Program-made: the position numbers and the translations under genes | Notes under the pieces: model-generated | Database searches by the model: none | Seen by the model: the letters and a program-made list of their open reading frames with translations, nothing else | Told to the model about the DNA's origin: nothing | In this document: in pieces, positions 16,680 through 25,575 of the stretch | Layout: every line of letters starts with the position of its first letter | How positions within the stretch are numbered: the stretch's first letter is position 1 | Assembly: GCA_964397425.1 (NCBI GenBank) | Contig: CAYNID010000002.1 | Location: 62,001 to 126,000, forward strand | DNA: 64,000 bases | Source of the DNA: Hallerella sp964397425 | GTDB lineage: Bacteria > Fibrobacterota > Fibrobacteria > Fibrobacterales > Fibrobacteraceae | Direction: 5' to 3'

Positions 16680-19600
16680 TGGAAAAGAATCGGGCGAAGC
16701 GCGATTTAGGATCCCGGATAGTTTGGGTTTACGTTTTGCCGACTTTGCTTGCGATGATTCTTTGCTTCATCGCTTTTACTTCTTACATGCGGTCTTTTTT
16801 GTACGAAACCGCCTATACGGAAACCAGCAAGAGTTTTTTGCAGGTTTCCCATCGGTTTGAACAGAAATTGCTCGAATATTCCGAACCGTTCATGCGCTTG
16901 CCGGGAGCTTTGAAATACCGGGGGACTTCTGGCATGCGCGAAGTGCTTGCCGGGGAACAGCACAGGCGGAAATCGGTCGATGTTTACTACGGCGCAACGG
17001 ATGGGACTTTTATCAGTGCCAAATCTCTCCGTCGCGATCCGTCGCATCCGGAGTTCCGCACAAAAGATTGGTATCTTGAACCGAACCACAACAACGGTCT
17101 TGCCTATTCGGGACCTTCGGTTAATTACGGTGCCGGAAAGCGCGTGGTGACGTTGTCGCTGCCTGTGCGCAAAAAGGGAAAACGCGTTCAAGGAGTTGTC
17201 GCCGAAGATATCGATGTGAACGAGTTTCGCCCGGCGCTCGCCCCTCTTTCAAAAGAGAGCGGTGGGATTACGATGGTCGTTTTCAATGAAACGGACAGCG
17301 TTTTCACTTATTTTCCTTACCAAACGAATCTGGGCGGTATTTCGCTGGACAGCGTTTACGCATTGAAGAGGATGTTCTCCGGGATTTATCAAGTCGACTC
17401 CCTTGAAACGGCTACGGTGAGCAACTTTCATTTCAAGCATCGCGATGGAAGCGAGTATTCGGTGATGGTCTTGCCGCTCAATAAGCTGCCCATTCACCTG
17501 GTGCACATTGTCCCGCAAGATAAAACAGCCGCTCTCCTCCGCCAGAAATCCTCCAATTTTGTCGTGTTTGCCGGCGGCTGCGTTCTCGTTTTGATTTTGG
17601 TCAGTTTGGTGACCAGTAAAATTTTATTCCGGCGCATCGTTTCCAAAGATTTGATGGACAGCGTGAATTCCAGTACGCTCTTTGACGCTATTTTGGGGAG
17701 CGAGTATTTTTCGATCATTTTGACGGACAGCCAGTTCAATGTGCTGCAGGCGAGCGCGAATATCGCGAGTGTGACTGGTGATGGGGACTGGCACCGTTTG
17801 CAGGGGAAGAACCTTTGGGATTTGATTCCCAATCCGGAGTTCAAAGATTTCGTGTTGAATGCGCAAAAGTCGGCGGCTCCGCAAACGAGTGAAATTGGGC
17901 AACATCAGATTGTCGTGCAGCGGCAAGATGGAAAAATTCTCTGGTGGAATATTTCTTTCAATCTGCTCATCGAAGACGATGCTTCGGTCAGGTATCTTTT
18001 TATGGTCTCGGACGAGACTTCGGCGGTTCGCAAGGATTCCATTTTGGATTCCATCATGGAATCTTCGCAAAATACGATCATCATTTTTGACAGTGACTGG
18101 AAAATCTCTTACGTTTCAAAGCGTTTTGGCGACATTTGCGACCTGGATCCCACAAAGCTTGTCGGCATGGCGTATGAAGATTTGCTCCAATTCGGGATTC
18201 CCGAAAAAGTTCTTGAATTACCGATGGCCGCTTTGGAGAGCGGAAGCGTTTGGTCTGGAAATTTTGAATTGCCGCTTCACAATGGAACGAAAATTTGGTG
18301 CCGCGGACAGGGTTCCGTTTTGGTTTCAAAAGATTCCAGCGCAATCGGCTATCTCTTCTTTATTACGGACATCACTCCGATTGTCGAAGCGGAACGCGAA
18401 GCCAAGGCGGCGACAAAGGCGAAAAGCGAATTTCTGGCGAATATGAGTCATGAAATTCGCACGCCGATGAATGCGATTATCGGAATGTCGGACCTGGCAC
18501 TTTCTACGGAATTGACTCCGCGGCAGGAACATTACGTTGACCGAATTTCCTATGCAGCCAAATCTCTATTGGAAATCATCAACAACGTGCTTGATTTTTC
18601 AAAGCTCGAAGCGAAAAAACAGGAGCTGGAACACATTCCGTTTGCAATCCGGGAGACGATTTCCGATGTCCTTTCGATTGCCGTTGTGCGCGTCGCGGGA
18701 AAGCCCGTTGAATTGCTTGCGGATATAGACGCGAAAATTCCCGAACGGATTTTCGGCGATCCCTTGCGGCTTTCTCAGGTGCTGACGAATCTCATCAACA
18801 ATGCGGAAAAATTTACGGAGAAGGGGCAAGTCCTGTTGAAAATGGATTTGCAAAAACTGGAAAACGGGAAAGCGGAAATTCGAATCTGTGTCCGGGATTC
18901 TGGAATCGGCATGACGAAGGAACAGTCGGGGCGTTTGTTCCGGATGTTTTCACAAGGAGATGGGTCGACGACCCGCAAATACGGCGGAACCGGCTTGGGG
19001 CTTGCCATTTCCCATTCATTGGTCGAATTGATGGGCGGCGAATTGCAAGTCTCCAGTGAACTGGGAATGGGAAGCGAGTTTTACTTTACAGTGACCTTCG
19101 ATGCGGTGGAACGCCCGGCGACAAAAGGAATCTCTCAACTCAATGGGAAGCGCATCCTTGCCGCAGACGGAAATCCCGTTTCTCTGGACATTTTGCGGAA
19201 AATGTTCGAGGCGACAGGAATTTTGGGCGAATACACGTCTTCTCCGGAAGAAGCCCTTTCCTTGTTTGAAAACTGTTCGGACAAGCCCTTTGACGGAATC
19301 GTCCTGTCGTGGAATTTGGGACAAAAATCGGCGGGTGACGTTGTTCGGGAGATGCGGGCGACGAAAAAATCCTTGCCGCCACTGGTCGCCATTTCCATGC
19401 AAAATGATGAATCCCGTTTGAAAGAAGCGATTGAAGCGGGATTCAAACGCTTTTTGCCGAAACCGTTTTTACTATCCGATTTGCAAACGACGCTTGAAGA
19501 GGCTTTGGGCTTCCGCGTCCTCGAAAACAGCAACCGAAAACACGTAGCCAAGCAGCAGGAATTCCATTTTGAACGGGCGGCGGTCTTGCTTGTTGAAGAC

Positions 19601-20632
19601 AATGCGCTGAACCAGGAACTGGCGATAGAATTGCTCAACCGTGTCGGCTTGGATGTTGATGTCGCCGGGAACGGAAAGGAAGGACTTGAAGCGGTTCAAC
19701 AGAATCATTACGCGTTGGTTTTGATGGACCTCCAGATGCCCATCATGGATGGTTTTGAAGCGACAAGGAGAATCCGGAATCTTCCGGATGCAGAAAAAAA
19801 TTCCATCCCGATCATCGCCATGAGTGCCCGTGCGCTCCGCGGCGACAGGGAAAAAAGTTTGTCTGCGGGACTCAACGCCCATGTGACGAAACCCATCGAT
19901 CCGGTTGAATTTTATTCGGAGCTTTCCAAGTGGTTGGAGCCCATCCATCCGGCGGAAAAAGAGGACGCGTCTGATGTTGTCGCTTCTCCGCTGAAGGACC
20001 CGTTCTTGGCCGCATTTGAACGCATCCCCGATTTTGATGCGGAATTGGGGCTTTACCGGTCTGCGGGCAGCAAGACGATTTATTTGAAGGTCATTCGTCA
20101 GTTTGCCGTGGATTTTGACGGTTATGTTTCCAAATTGCGGGAAACGTTGCGAAATGGGGATGCGGAAACGGCGATGCGCATGGCGCATACGCTCAAAGGG
20201 ATTGCGGGGACCATTGGATGTGTCAAATTGCAGGAATTGGCTGCTTCTCTGGAGTATCGGATTTCGTCGGACGCCCGGCATGCGGAGGATTCGACTTCGT
20301 GGTCCAAAATGGGAGAAATTCTCCAGAATTTGATTTCCCGGTTGCGGGATGCCATTCCGCTCGCCGCTGAAACATTTGGCGATCAAGAAGAAAATCAAGT
20401 TGAAGATCCGGATGCGCTCGAAAAATTGGCGAAGATGATTGCCGCGATTGAACCGGCGATTCAAAATGCGGTTCCGGCGGATTGCCGCGCTTGTTTAAAA
20501 CGGGTCGCCCATATTCGGTTTGACGAAACGGTGTCGAATTGGATTTTCCAATTGAAACAAGCTGTAGATGATTTCGATTTTGAAATGGCGGAAAAGGCGC
20601 TTGAAGAGTTGAAAAAGACGATTCGCGTTTAA
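16679..20632 (+). CDS. Hybrid sensor histidine kinase (dCache-PAS-PAS-HisKA-HATPase-REC-REC-HPt)
   Basis: A 1,317-residue membrane kinase. A membrane segment (about 18-42) is followed by a periplasmic Cache-type sensor domain (DWYLEP, YSGPSVNYGAG, GVVAEDID), a second membrane segment (about 290-318) and two PAS-like domains (about 340-570). HisKA has the phospho-acceptor His591 in MSHEIRTPMNAIIG. The ATPase domain has LINNAEKF, DSGIGM and GGTGLGLAIS. The first receiver (about 820-945) lacks the phospho-Asp (LSWNLG), so it is a pseudo-receiver. The second (about 965-1085) is intact (VEDN, LMDLQMP about 1017, TKP). A C-terminal HPt domain carries the His in MAHTLKG (about 1169). It is coupled to the HD-GYP regulator, suggesting a phosphorelay controlling c-di-GMP. 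Confidence 0.95.
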   Translation: MEKNRAKRDLGSRIVWVYVLPTLLAMILCFIAFTSYMRSFLYETAYTETSKSFLQVSHRFEQKLLEYSEPFMRLPGALKYRGTSGMREVLAGEQHRRKSVDVYYGATDGTFISAKSLRRDPSHPEFRTKDWYLEPNHNNGLAYSGPSVNYGAGKRVVTLSLPVRKKGKRVQGVVAEDIDVNEFRPALAPLSKESGGITMVVFNETDSVFTYFPYQTNLGGISLDSVYALKRMFSGIYQVDSLETATVSNFHFKHRDGSEYSVMVLPLNKLPIHLVHIVPQDKTAALLRQKSSNFVVFAGGCVLVLILVSLVTSKILFRRIVSKDLMDSVNSSTLFDAILGSEYFSIILTDSQFNVLQASANIASVTGDGDWHRLQGKNLWDLIPNPEFKDFVLNAQKSAAPQTSEIGQHQIVVQRQDGKILWWNISFNLLIEDDASVRYLFMVSDETSAVRKDSILDSIMESSQNTIIIFDSDWKISYVSKRFGDICDLDPTKLVGMAYEDLLQFGIPEKVLELPMAALESGSVWSGNFELPLHNGTKIWCRGQGSVLVSKDSSAIGYLFFITDITPIVEAEREAKAATKAKSEFLANMSHEIRTPMNAIIGMSDLALSTELTPRQEHYVDRISYAAKSLLEIINNVLDFSKLEAKKQELEHIPFAIRETISDVLSIAVVRVAGKPVELLADIDAKIPERIFGDPLRLSQVLTNLINNAEKFTEKGQVLLKMDLQKLENGKAEIRICVRDSGIGMTKEQSGRLFRMFSQGDGSTTRKYGGTGLGLAISHSLVELMGGELQVSSELGMGSEFYFTVTFDAVERPATKGISQLNGKRILAADGNPVSLDILRKMFEATGILGEYTSSPEEALSLFENCSDKPFDGIVLSWNLGQKSAGDVVREMRATKKSLPPLVAISMQNDESRLKEAIEAGFKRFLPKPFLLSDLQTTLEEALGFRVLENSNRKHVAKQQEFHFERAAVLLVEDNALNQELAIELLNRVGLDVDVAGNGKEGLEAVQQNHYALVLMDLQMPIMDGFEATRRIRNLPDAEKNSIPIIAMSARALRGDREKSLSAGLNAHVTKPIDPVEFYSELSKWLEPIHPAEKEDASDVVASPLKDPFLAAFERIPDFDAELGLYRSAGSKTIYLKVIRQFAVDFDGYVSKLRETLRNGDAETAMRMAHTLKGIAGTIGCVKLQELAASLEYRISSDARHAEDSTSWSKMGEILQNLISRLRDAIPLAAETFGDQEENQVEDPDALEKLAKMIAAIEPAIQNAVPADCRACLKRVAHIRFDETVSNWIFQLKQAVDDFDFEMAEKALEELKKTIRV

Positions 20633-20880
20633 AGGGAAAAAACGAGAAAGACGACAATCAGCAGGGCGACGAGAACGCCGGAAAGGATTGCTTTTGCTTT
20701 TTGAAAAAATGTCCTTTTTGAAGGGCCGAATTCATTTTCTAAAATTTCATCGTAATCGGGAAGTTCCCAAAGGGATGATTCCGCATTTTCCGCCCAGCCC
20801 GTTTCCGCGTTGCTGCCGCAATGTTTACAGTGCATGGCTTTAGAGGGAATGGGTTCTCCGCAATGTGGACAAATTTTCAT
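20629..20880 (-). CDS. Small zinc-ribbon membrane protein
   Basis: An 83-residue protein: an N-terminal zinc ribbon (CPHC at residues 4-7, CKHC near 17-20), an acidic middle and a single C-terminal membrane helix (ILSGVLVALLIVVFLVF). It is probably tail-anchored with the zinc ribbon in the cytoplasm. Its last bases overlap the end of the kinase gene on the opposite strand by four bases. Function unknown. Confidence 0.8.
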   Translation of the reverse strand: MKICPHCGEPIPSKAMHCKHCGSNAETGWAENAESSLWELPDYDEILENEFGPSKRTFFQKAKAILSGVLVALLIVVFLVFSL

Positions 20881-20913
20881 GAAGTAAAGATAGATTTTCC
20901 ATTGTGACTGGGA

Positions 20914-21324
20914 TTATTTTTTAGAACGTCCGGTGTTCTTTCCGTATTTGTCGTAATAATAGACAGAACCATCATTGTTTATCCGGGCTTTGCCGACATG
21001 GCTCCCGTATTGATCGTAATAGTTGATAGTGTTGCCGTTTTTGACCGCCCGACCGGTGCTTTGTCCGTATTTATCGTAAAAATTGGCGCGGTCTCCGTGA
21101 TAAGTTGTTTTGCCGACGTTGCGACCGTACCGGTCGTAATGGTTTGTCTGGTTTCCGTTTGTTTGGGAACGTCCTGTGCGATTTCCGTACTGGTCGTAGT
21201 AATTGACGTTCCCGTTTCCGTCTTCTTTTGAACGCCCGGTGTGGCTTCCGTATTGGTCGTAGTAATCTGTGGCAAACGCCATGGCGGCGATGCTGAAAAT
21301 CAAAAGAATAATTCGTTGCATCAT
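20914..21324 (-). CDS. Secreted protein of YDQYG repeats
   Basis: A 136-residue exported protein with a signal peptide (IILLIFSIAAMAFA) followed by six repeats of about 19 residues. Each has Y-Y-D-x-Y-G-x-x-x-G-R/K and a polar, Gly/Asn-rich linker. The regularity suggests a small beta-repeat or a YD-repeat-like fold. AAAGGAG precedes tandem ATGs (21324 and 21321). The role is unknown; the zinc-ribbon gene is 33 bases downstream on the same strand, so they may be co-transcribed. Confidence 0.82.
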   Translation of the reverse strand: MMQRIILLIFSIAAMAFATDYYDQYGSHTGRSKEDGNGNVNYYDQYGNRTGRSQTNGNQTNHYDRYGRNVGKTTYHGDRANFYDKYGQSTGRAVKNGNTINYYDQYGSHVGKARINNDGSVYYYDKYGKNTGRSKK

Positions 21325-21664
21325 AGGCTCCTTTCTTCTTGTGTTTATAATTTACCTTCTTTATTTGACATTATTTGACGATACAATTACAAGGAACGGA
21401 AATGAGCCTGAATCTGGTGCCGGGACAACGTATTTTTGCGAAAGGCTCTTGACTCTGCAGTGGTAAAACGGCGAGACTTTCGAACTTTTTTGAACTTGCT
21501 GTGCGATAGACAAATCATCCTGAATCGGATTGGATGGGCGTTCAAAGTCGAGGAGTCAAAAGAGTTCTCGATGGAAAGTCGTATTGTTCGTAAAAGCCGA
21601 TTATTTGGAAAATTCCGATGATTATCGCTGGTTTGCCTGGGCGTTTTTTGTATTTTTAACGCCT
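21325..21664. other. Intergenic region between divergent genes
   Basis: 340 bases without a convincing gene. The left end holds the AT-rich promoter region and AAAGGAG box of the minus-strand YDQYG gene. An open frame runs into the DUF3450 gene from 21530, but its added residues are not protein-like and precede a clean signal peptide. No hairpin of note. Confidence 0.5.
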
Positions 21665-22465
21665 ATGAAGAAATGGCTCCCTCTGATATTCCCGCTTTGC
21701 TTCGGGATGGCGTTCGCTGCAGAAACTGTCGATGGCGTGCGCCGACAAATTCAAACGGTCAATGACGAAACTGTCCGTGAAAAAAAATTGCACGCGGAAG
21801 AAAAGAAGCGGCATGAAGATTTTATCAAGTCCGGGCGTGAAAAGGTCGTTTCGCTGAACAACCAAAAAAAGGCGCTCCGGGCAGAAATCGATTCGATGAA
21901 AGCCGAAGTCAAACGCTTGAATGAAGCGAGGAACAAGTCGGCGGGAGTGGCGCGTTGGTATGAAAGCCGCAAGCAAAAATATGCGCAGGAATTGGCCGAC
22001 GTTATCGAAGAGCTCGCGCCGTATTTCGAAGCGGATTTTCCTTATCGCGAAAACGAAGCGGCGGCAAGTCTCCGGGAATTGGCTGCGGAATTGCGCAAGG
22101 GCATTGTTTCGCCGGATGATGCGCTTGGCCGCACCCTTGAAGTCTTTATGGAGCGCATCCGGATGGGATATACGACGGAAAGCTGGGATGGGCATTTGAC
22201 CGTTCCGGAATCGAATCGGCAATTGCAGGGGAAATTCTTCCGTTTTGGGGCGGTGGCCGCCATCTTTGAAAGCGTAGACCAGGCGGAATATTATTGGCTC
22301 TCCCGCACGGAAAACGTCTACCGGTGGGAAAAGATTCCGGAATCCTTGGAGCTCCGGGCGCAAATTAAGGATGCCATGCGGGTCGCCGAAGGAAAGACGG
22401 CTCCGCGGATTGTGAAAATTCCCGTTTCAACCGGAAAATCTGGCAACGGGGAGGTGGCGAAATGA
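21665..22465 (+). CDS. DUF3450 family periplasmic coiled-coil protein (TonB2-system associated)
   Basis: A 266-residue exported protein. ATG 21665 gives a clean signal peptide (MKKWLPLIFPLCFGMAFAAE); an in-frame ATG at 21530 would bury it. Residues about 25-110 are charged coiled coil. The rest (LAPYFEADFPYRENEA, LGRTLEVFMERIRMG, RFGAVAAIFES) matches the DUF3450 pattern known from proteobacterial TonB2-type loci. The stop overlaps the next start (ATGA). First gene of a tightly packed operon; presumably a periplasmic partner of the TtpC-like protein. Confidence 0.87.
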   Translation: MKKWLPLIFPLCFGMAFAAETVDGVRRQIQTVNDETVREKKLHAEEKKRHEDFIKSGREKVVSLNNQKKALRAEIDSMKAEVKRLNEARNKSAGVARWYESRKQKYAQELADVIEELAPYFEADFPYRENEAAASLRELAAELRKGIVSPDDALGRTLEVFMERIRMGYTTESWDGHLTVPESNRQLQGKFFRFGAVAAIFESVDQAEYYWLSRTENVYRWEKIPESLELRAQIKDAMRVAEGKTAPRIVKIPVSTGKSGNGEVAK

Positions 22466-23946
22466 TTCGTGCTCCATTTCAAAAAACATTATTTTCCGTA
22501 GTTCTCGCAGCGGGAACGCTCTTTGCTCAGCAGCCTCTGGGCGGTGACGTCGCCGGTGACGCTCTTGTCCGCGAACGGGCGGAATTGAACAAGGCGAAAG
22601 CCGACTTGGAAGAAGCGCGGCAGAAACGCGACATGGAAGTGGCTGCCCGCTGGAACGACAGGGAAAAGGCGAATCAGGAACGTGAACTTTTTAACCAGAA
22701 ATACGACGAAGCGAAAGAGGAACTCGACCGTTTGATGGAAGAGCGCGTCCGGTTAGAAGAAAACGTGCGCGTCGCCCGGGAAGATTTGGCGCAAGTCAAA
22801 GCGAATACGGAAGGAAAGCGCGCCGAGTTCATGGCTCTGGCCCCGGATAAAAGCATTTTGGAACCGCTTTCTCAAATGAAAGACCGCGGCATTCCGTATA
22901 AGATTCCGCAGCGAATCGAAGAGTTCAACCGTACGGAAAGGGGGCTTTCCCTTTACCGCGACAATCCGGTAAAAGGGGCGAAAAGCGTCTTGGATTTGGC
23001 GAAAAAGGAACTTGAATTCAGCCGCGAAATGGAATGGAAAAGCGGGGAACTTGTTTTCGGCTCATCGGTCGCCTTTGGTGAAGAACTGCGGATTGGCGGG
23101 CTGTTTGCGATGCGCGCGTCTTCCGGTGCGGACAGCTTGGTGGCGATGATGCTCCCCATGGCCGGGGACAAAGGGCAAACGTTTTCCTGGCAAGAAATGA
23201 ATTCCTCGGAATTGCGGGCGGATGTGAACGAAGCGTTCCGCATGGCGCGGGATTCTGCGTTCGCCATGGTCCCGGTAGACGTTCTTCTCAGTACGGCCCT
23301 TTCGACGGAGCTGGCAAACGCCGAAGAAAAATCTTTTTGGGATGTCTGCAAACAGACATTCCACGATGGCGGCATTTTGATGTATCCCATCGTCGCGTTG
23401 TTCATCTTTGGCGTTTTCTTGGTCATTGAAAGGTTTTTCGCTTTGCTCATCAAGGGATATTCTCCGCGTTGGCGACAAGCGGTGCGCCTTGCCTCCGAAG
23501 GAAAAATGGAAGAAGCCCAGGCGTTGGCGAAAAAATTGCACGGCTCCGTTGGGCGTGTCGTCCGCAAGGGAATCCTCGGAAATTATGCGGACAGGGCTTC
23601 TGCGGAAAAAGCCATTGAAGAGGTCTTTGCCGGGGAGACTCCGGCTTTGGAACGGGGGCTTTCGACCATTTCCGTCATCGCGACGACGGCTCCGCTGTTG
23701 GGGCTTTTGGGAACGGTCATGGGAATGATCCAGCTTTTCCAAGTGATTACGATGCATGGAACATCGGATCCGAAGTTGTTGGCGGGAGGCATTTCTGTTG
23801 CGTTGATTACGACGGAAGTGGGTCTGATCGTCGCCATTCCGATGCAATTTTTGCTCACTTTCCTCACGAACCGTTCAGAAGCCATCCGCGCGCGCATGGA
23901 AAAGGCCGCCTTGGCCGTTCTGAATTCCCGTTGGATAAAAGGCTAG
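22462..23946 (+). CDS. TtpC-like MotA/TolQ/ExbB proton-channel protein with periplasmic coiled coil
   Basis: A 494-residue inner-membrane protein. It has a signal peptide (to FAQQ), a long charged coiled coil (about 30-125), a globular periplasmic region, and a C-terminal MotA/TolQ/ExbB domain (about 295-490) with three membrane helices, including TTAPLLGLLGTVMGMI and the final EVGLIVAIPMQFLL helix. This long-N-terminus ExbB-like architecture is that of TtpC in Vibrio TonB2 systems. It overlaps the upstream gene by four bases and is one base from exbB. It is expected to help transmit proton-motive force to TonB. Confidence 0.88.
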   Translation: MIRAPFQKTLFSVVLAAGTLFAQQPLGGDVAGDALVRERAELNKAKADLEEARQKRDMEVAARWNDREKANQERELFNQKYDEAKEELDRLMEERVRLEENVRVAREDLAQVKANTEGKRAEFMALAPDKSILEPLSQMKDRGIPYKIPQRIEEFNRTERGLSLYRDNPVKGAKSVLDLAKKELEFSREMEWKSGELVFGSSVAFGEELRIGGLFAMRASSGADSLVAMMLPMAGDKGQTFSWQEMNSSELRADVNEAFRMARDSAFAMVPVDVLLSTALSTELANAEEKSFWDVCKQTFHDGGILMYPIVALFIFGVFLVIERFFALLIKGYSPRWRQAVRLASEGKMEEAQALAKKLHGSVGRVVRKGILGNYADRASAEKAIEEVFAGETPALERGLSTISVIATTAPLLGLLGTVMGMIQLFQVITMHGTSDPKLLAGGISVALITTEVGLIVAIPMQFLLTFLTNRSEAIRARMEKAALAVLNSRWIKG

Positions 23947-23947
23947 C

Positions 23948-24511
23948 ATGACGTTTCTCGCCGCCATGGAAGAAATCCGCGCCTTGCTTGTGCAAGGCGG
24001 TTGGGTGATGCTCCCGATTTTTTTGGTGGGATTCTTTGCGTGGACGCTTTTGTTCGAACGTTACTTTACTTATTTCAAGGCGAAGGGAAAGGGAAATGCC
24101 GGTCTGATTGCCGCCTATGAAAAATCCATTGAAGCGCATGCGGCCCTGGGCGAAAAGGCGGTTGACAATGGTCTTGAAGAATTGCGCCATGCAGCCGAAG
24201 TCGATTTTTCCAAAGCGTTCCCCACGATTGCCGTTTGTGCGACGCTTGCCCCGATGCTCGGGTTGTTGGGAACCGTGTCGGGAATGGTTCATGTTTTCAG
24301 CACGATTCAAGTTTTCGGCTTTGGCAACCCCGTTTTAATCGCGGACGGTATTTCTGAAGCGTTGTTGACGACACAGGCTGGGCTTCTTGTCGCATTCCCG
24401 ATTGTTTTGGTCAACAATCATCTGGTTTCCAAAATGGAGCGTTTAAAGGCGAAGTGCTGGAAGTCCGCCTTGGAAATCAAAGGAAAAAAAATTTCTCCGG
24501 AGGGCGTATGA
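23948..24511 (+). CDS. exbB: Biopolymer transport protein ExbB
   Basis: A 187-residue inner-membrane proton-channel subunit with three helices: VMLPIFLVGFFAWTLLF near the N terminus, then LAPMLGLLGTVSGMVHVF and TTQAGLLVAFPIVLV. It is compact, as is typical for ExbB/TolQ. It follows the TtpC-like gene by one base and overlaps exbD (ATGA). It should form the channel with ExbD and energise TonB. Confidence 0.92.
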   Translation: MTFLAAMEEIRALLVQGGWVMLPIFLVGFFAWTLLFERYFTYFKAKGKGNAGLIAAYEKSIEAHAALGEKAVDNGLEELRHAAEVDFSKAFPTIAVCATLAPMLGLLGTVSGMVHVFSTIQVFGFGNPVLIADGISEALLTTQAGLLVAFPIVLVNNHLVSKMERLKAKCWKSALEIKGKKISPEGV

Positions 24512-24909
24512 GTTTTATCCGCAAAAAGCGCCGCCAGTTTGCCGGCATTGATATTTCACCGATGATGGACATGACGTTCATCCTCTTGATATTCTTCATT
24601 GTGACTTCGACGTTTACCCGGGAAACGGGAATCGATGTTTCCAAACCGAAGGCCAGTTCGGTCAAGGAGCTTTCCAAGGAGAGCATCTTGATAGGCATTA
24701 CCCGGCAGGGAACGATTCACATCAACGAAACGCAGGTGAATCTTTCGTCACTTCAGACAATTTTACGTCAAATGATGCACGAAGCGCCAGACAGACCCGT
24801 CATCATCGTTTCGGACAGGGACGCTCCCTCTGGAAAAATAGTTGATGTTTTGGATGAGTGCAATTTGGCGCACGTCCGGAAAGTTTCCATTTCCGCATCG
24901 AAGGAGTGA
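24508..24909 (+). CDS. exbD: Biopolymer transport protein ExbD
   Basis: A 133-residue single-pass membrane protein. The N-terminal helix contains the proton-accepting Asp21 in ISPMMDMTFILLIFF, and the periplasmic domain has the usual ExbD/TolR order (ITRQGTIHINE, PVIIVSDRDAPSG). ATG 24508 overlaps the exbB stop; an upstream in-frame ATG at 24454 would add out-of-family residues. Confidence 0.93.
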   Translation: MSFIRKKRRQFAGIDISPMMDMTFILLIFFIVTSTFTRETGIDVSKPKASSVKELSKESILIGITRQGTIHINETQVNLSSLQTILRQMMHEAPDRPVIIVSDRDAPSGKIVDVLDECNLAHVRKVSISASKE

Positions 24910-24912
24910 TGC

Positions 24913-25575
24913 TTGAAAAAACTTTCCGGCATACTTTTTCATTCCAGATGGTTCTTCGCCGTTGTTTTTGCCGTGGTTGTCAATTCGGTGTTTTTCTTGG
25001 CGGTCCCCGTATTGAACGTCCTATTCTTCCGTTCCGACGCGCCACCGCGGAAACCGCATTTTGAAGAGTTGACAGAAGTCGAAACCATTGTCCGTGAAAA
25101 GAAAAAGGAACGGCCTCAGAAAGTGATTCACAAAATTGTGCAGCCGAATAAGTTCAAGGTGAACGCCCAAACAACGAACGGCTCCCGGTCACAGTCAAAT
25201 TTTTCCATGGATCTGTCCCTAGCTCGTGGCGACGCTTCGGGAGACGGTGTCGAGGCGCTTGCCGGCGGGGGAATGCAAAACGTCGTTTATGAAGCGGGCG
25301 ATGTAGACGAAGCGGCTCAGGTTCTCAAAATGGTGAATCCCGTTTACCCGGCGCGGGCGAAAAAATTGGGAATATCGGGCTTTGTCAAAGTTTACATGGT
25401 CATCGACGTGTATGGAAACGTGACGAATTTAAAAGTCCTGTCGGTGGATCCGGCTGGATACGGCTTTGATACCGAAGCGCTGAAAGCGATTCGGAGCTGG
25501 AAATTTGAACCCGCCAAATTGGGAAATTATCCCGTGGCGCAGAAAGCGACAAAGGAGTTCAAGTTTGTTCCGTAA
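24913..25575 (+). CDS. tonB: TonB energy transducer
   Basis: A 220-residue protein: N-terminal membrane anchor (FFAVVFAVVVNSVFFLAVPVLNVLFF), a basic/acidic linker rather than a long Pro-rich one, and a C-terminal TonB domain with VYPARAKKLGISGFVKVYMVID and IRSWKFEPAK. It starts with TTG at 24913, six bases after AAGGAG; the ATG four bases upstream is out of frame. Partners are ExbB/ExbD and presumably outer-membrane TonB-dependent receptors or an envelope machine; no receptor gene is in the window. Confidence 0.9.
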   Translation: MKKLSGILFHSRWFFAVVFAVVVNSVFFLAVPVLNVLFFRSDAPPRKPHFEELTEVETIVREKKKERPQKVIHKIVQPNKFKVNAQTTNGSRSQSNFSMDLSLARGDASGDGVEALAGGGMQNVVYEAGDVDEAAQVLKMVNPVYPARAKKLGISGFVKVYMVIDVYGNVTNLKVLSVDPAGYGFDTEALKAIRSWKFEPAKLGNYPVAQKATKEFKFVP

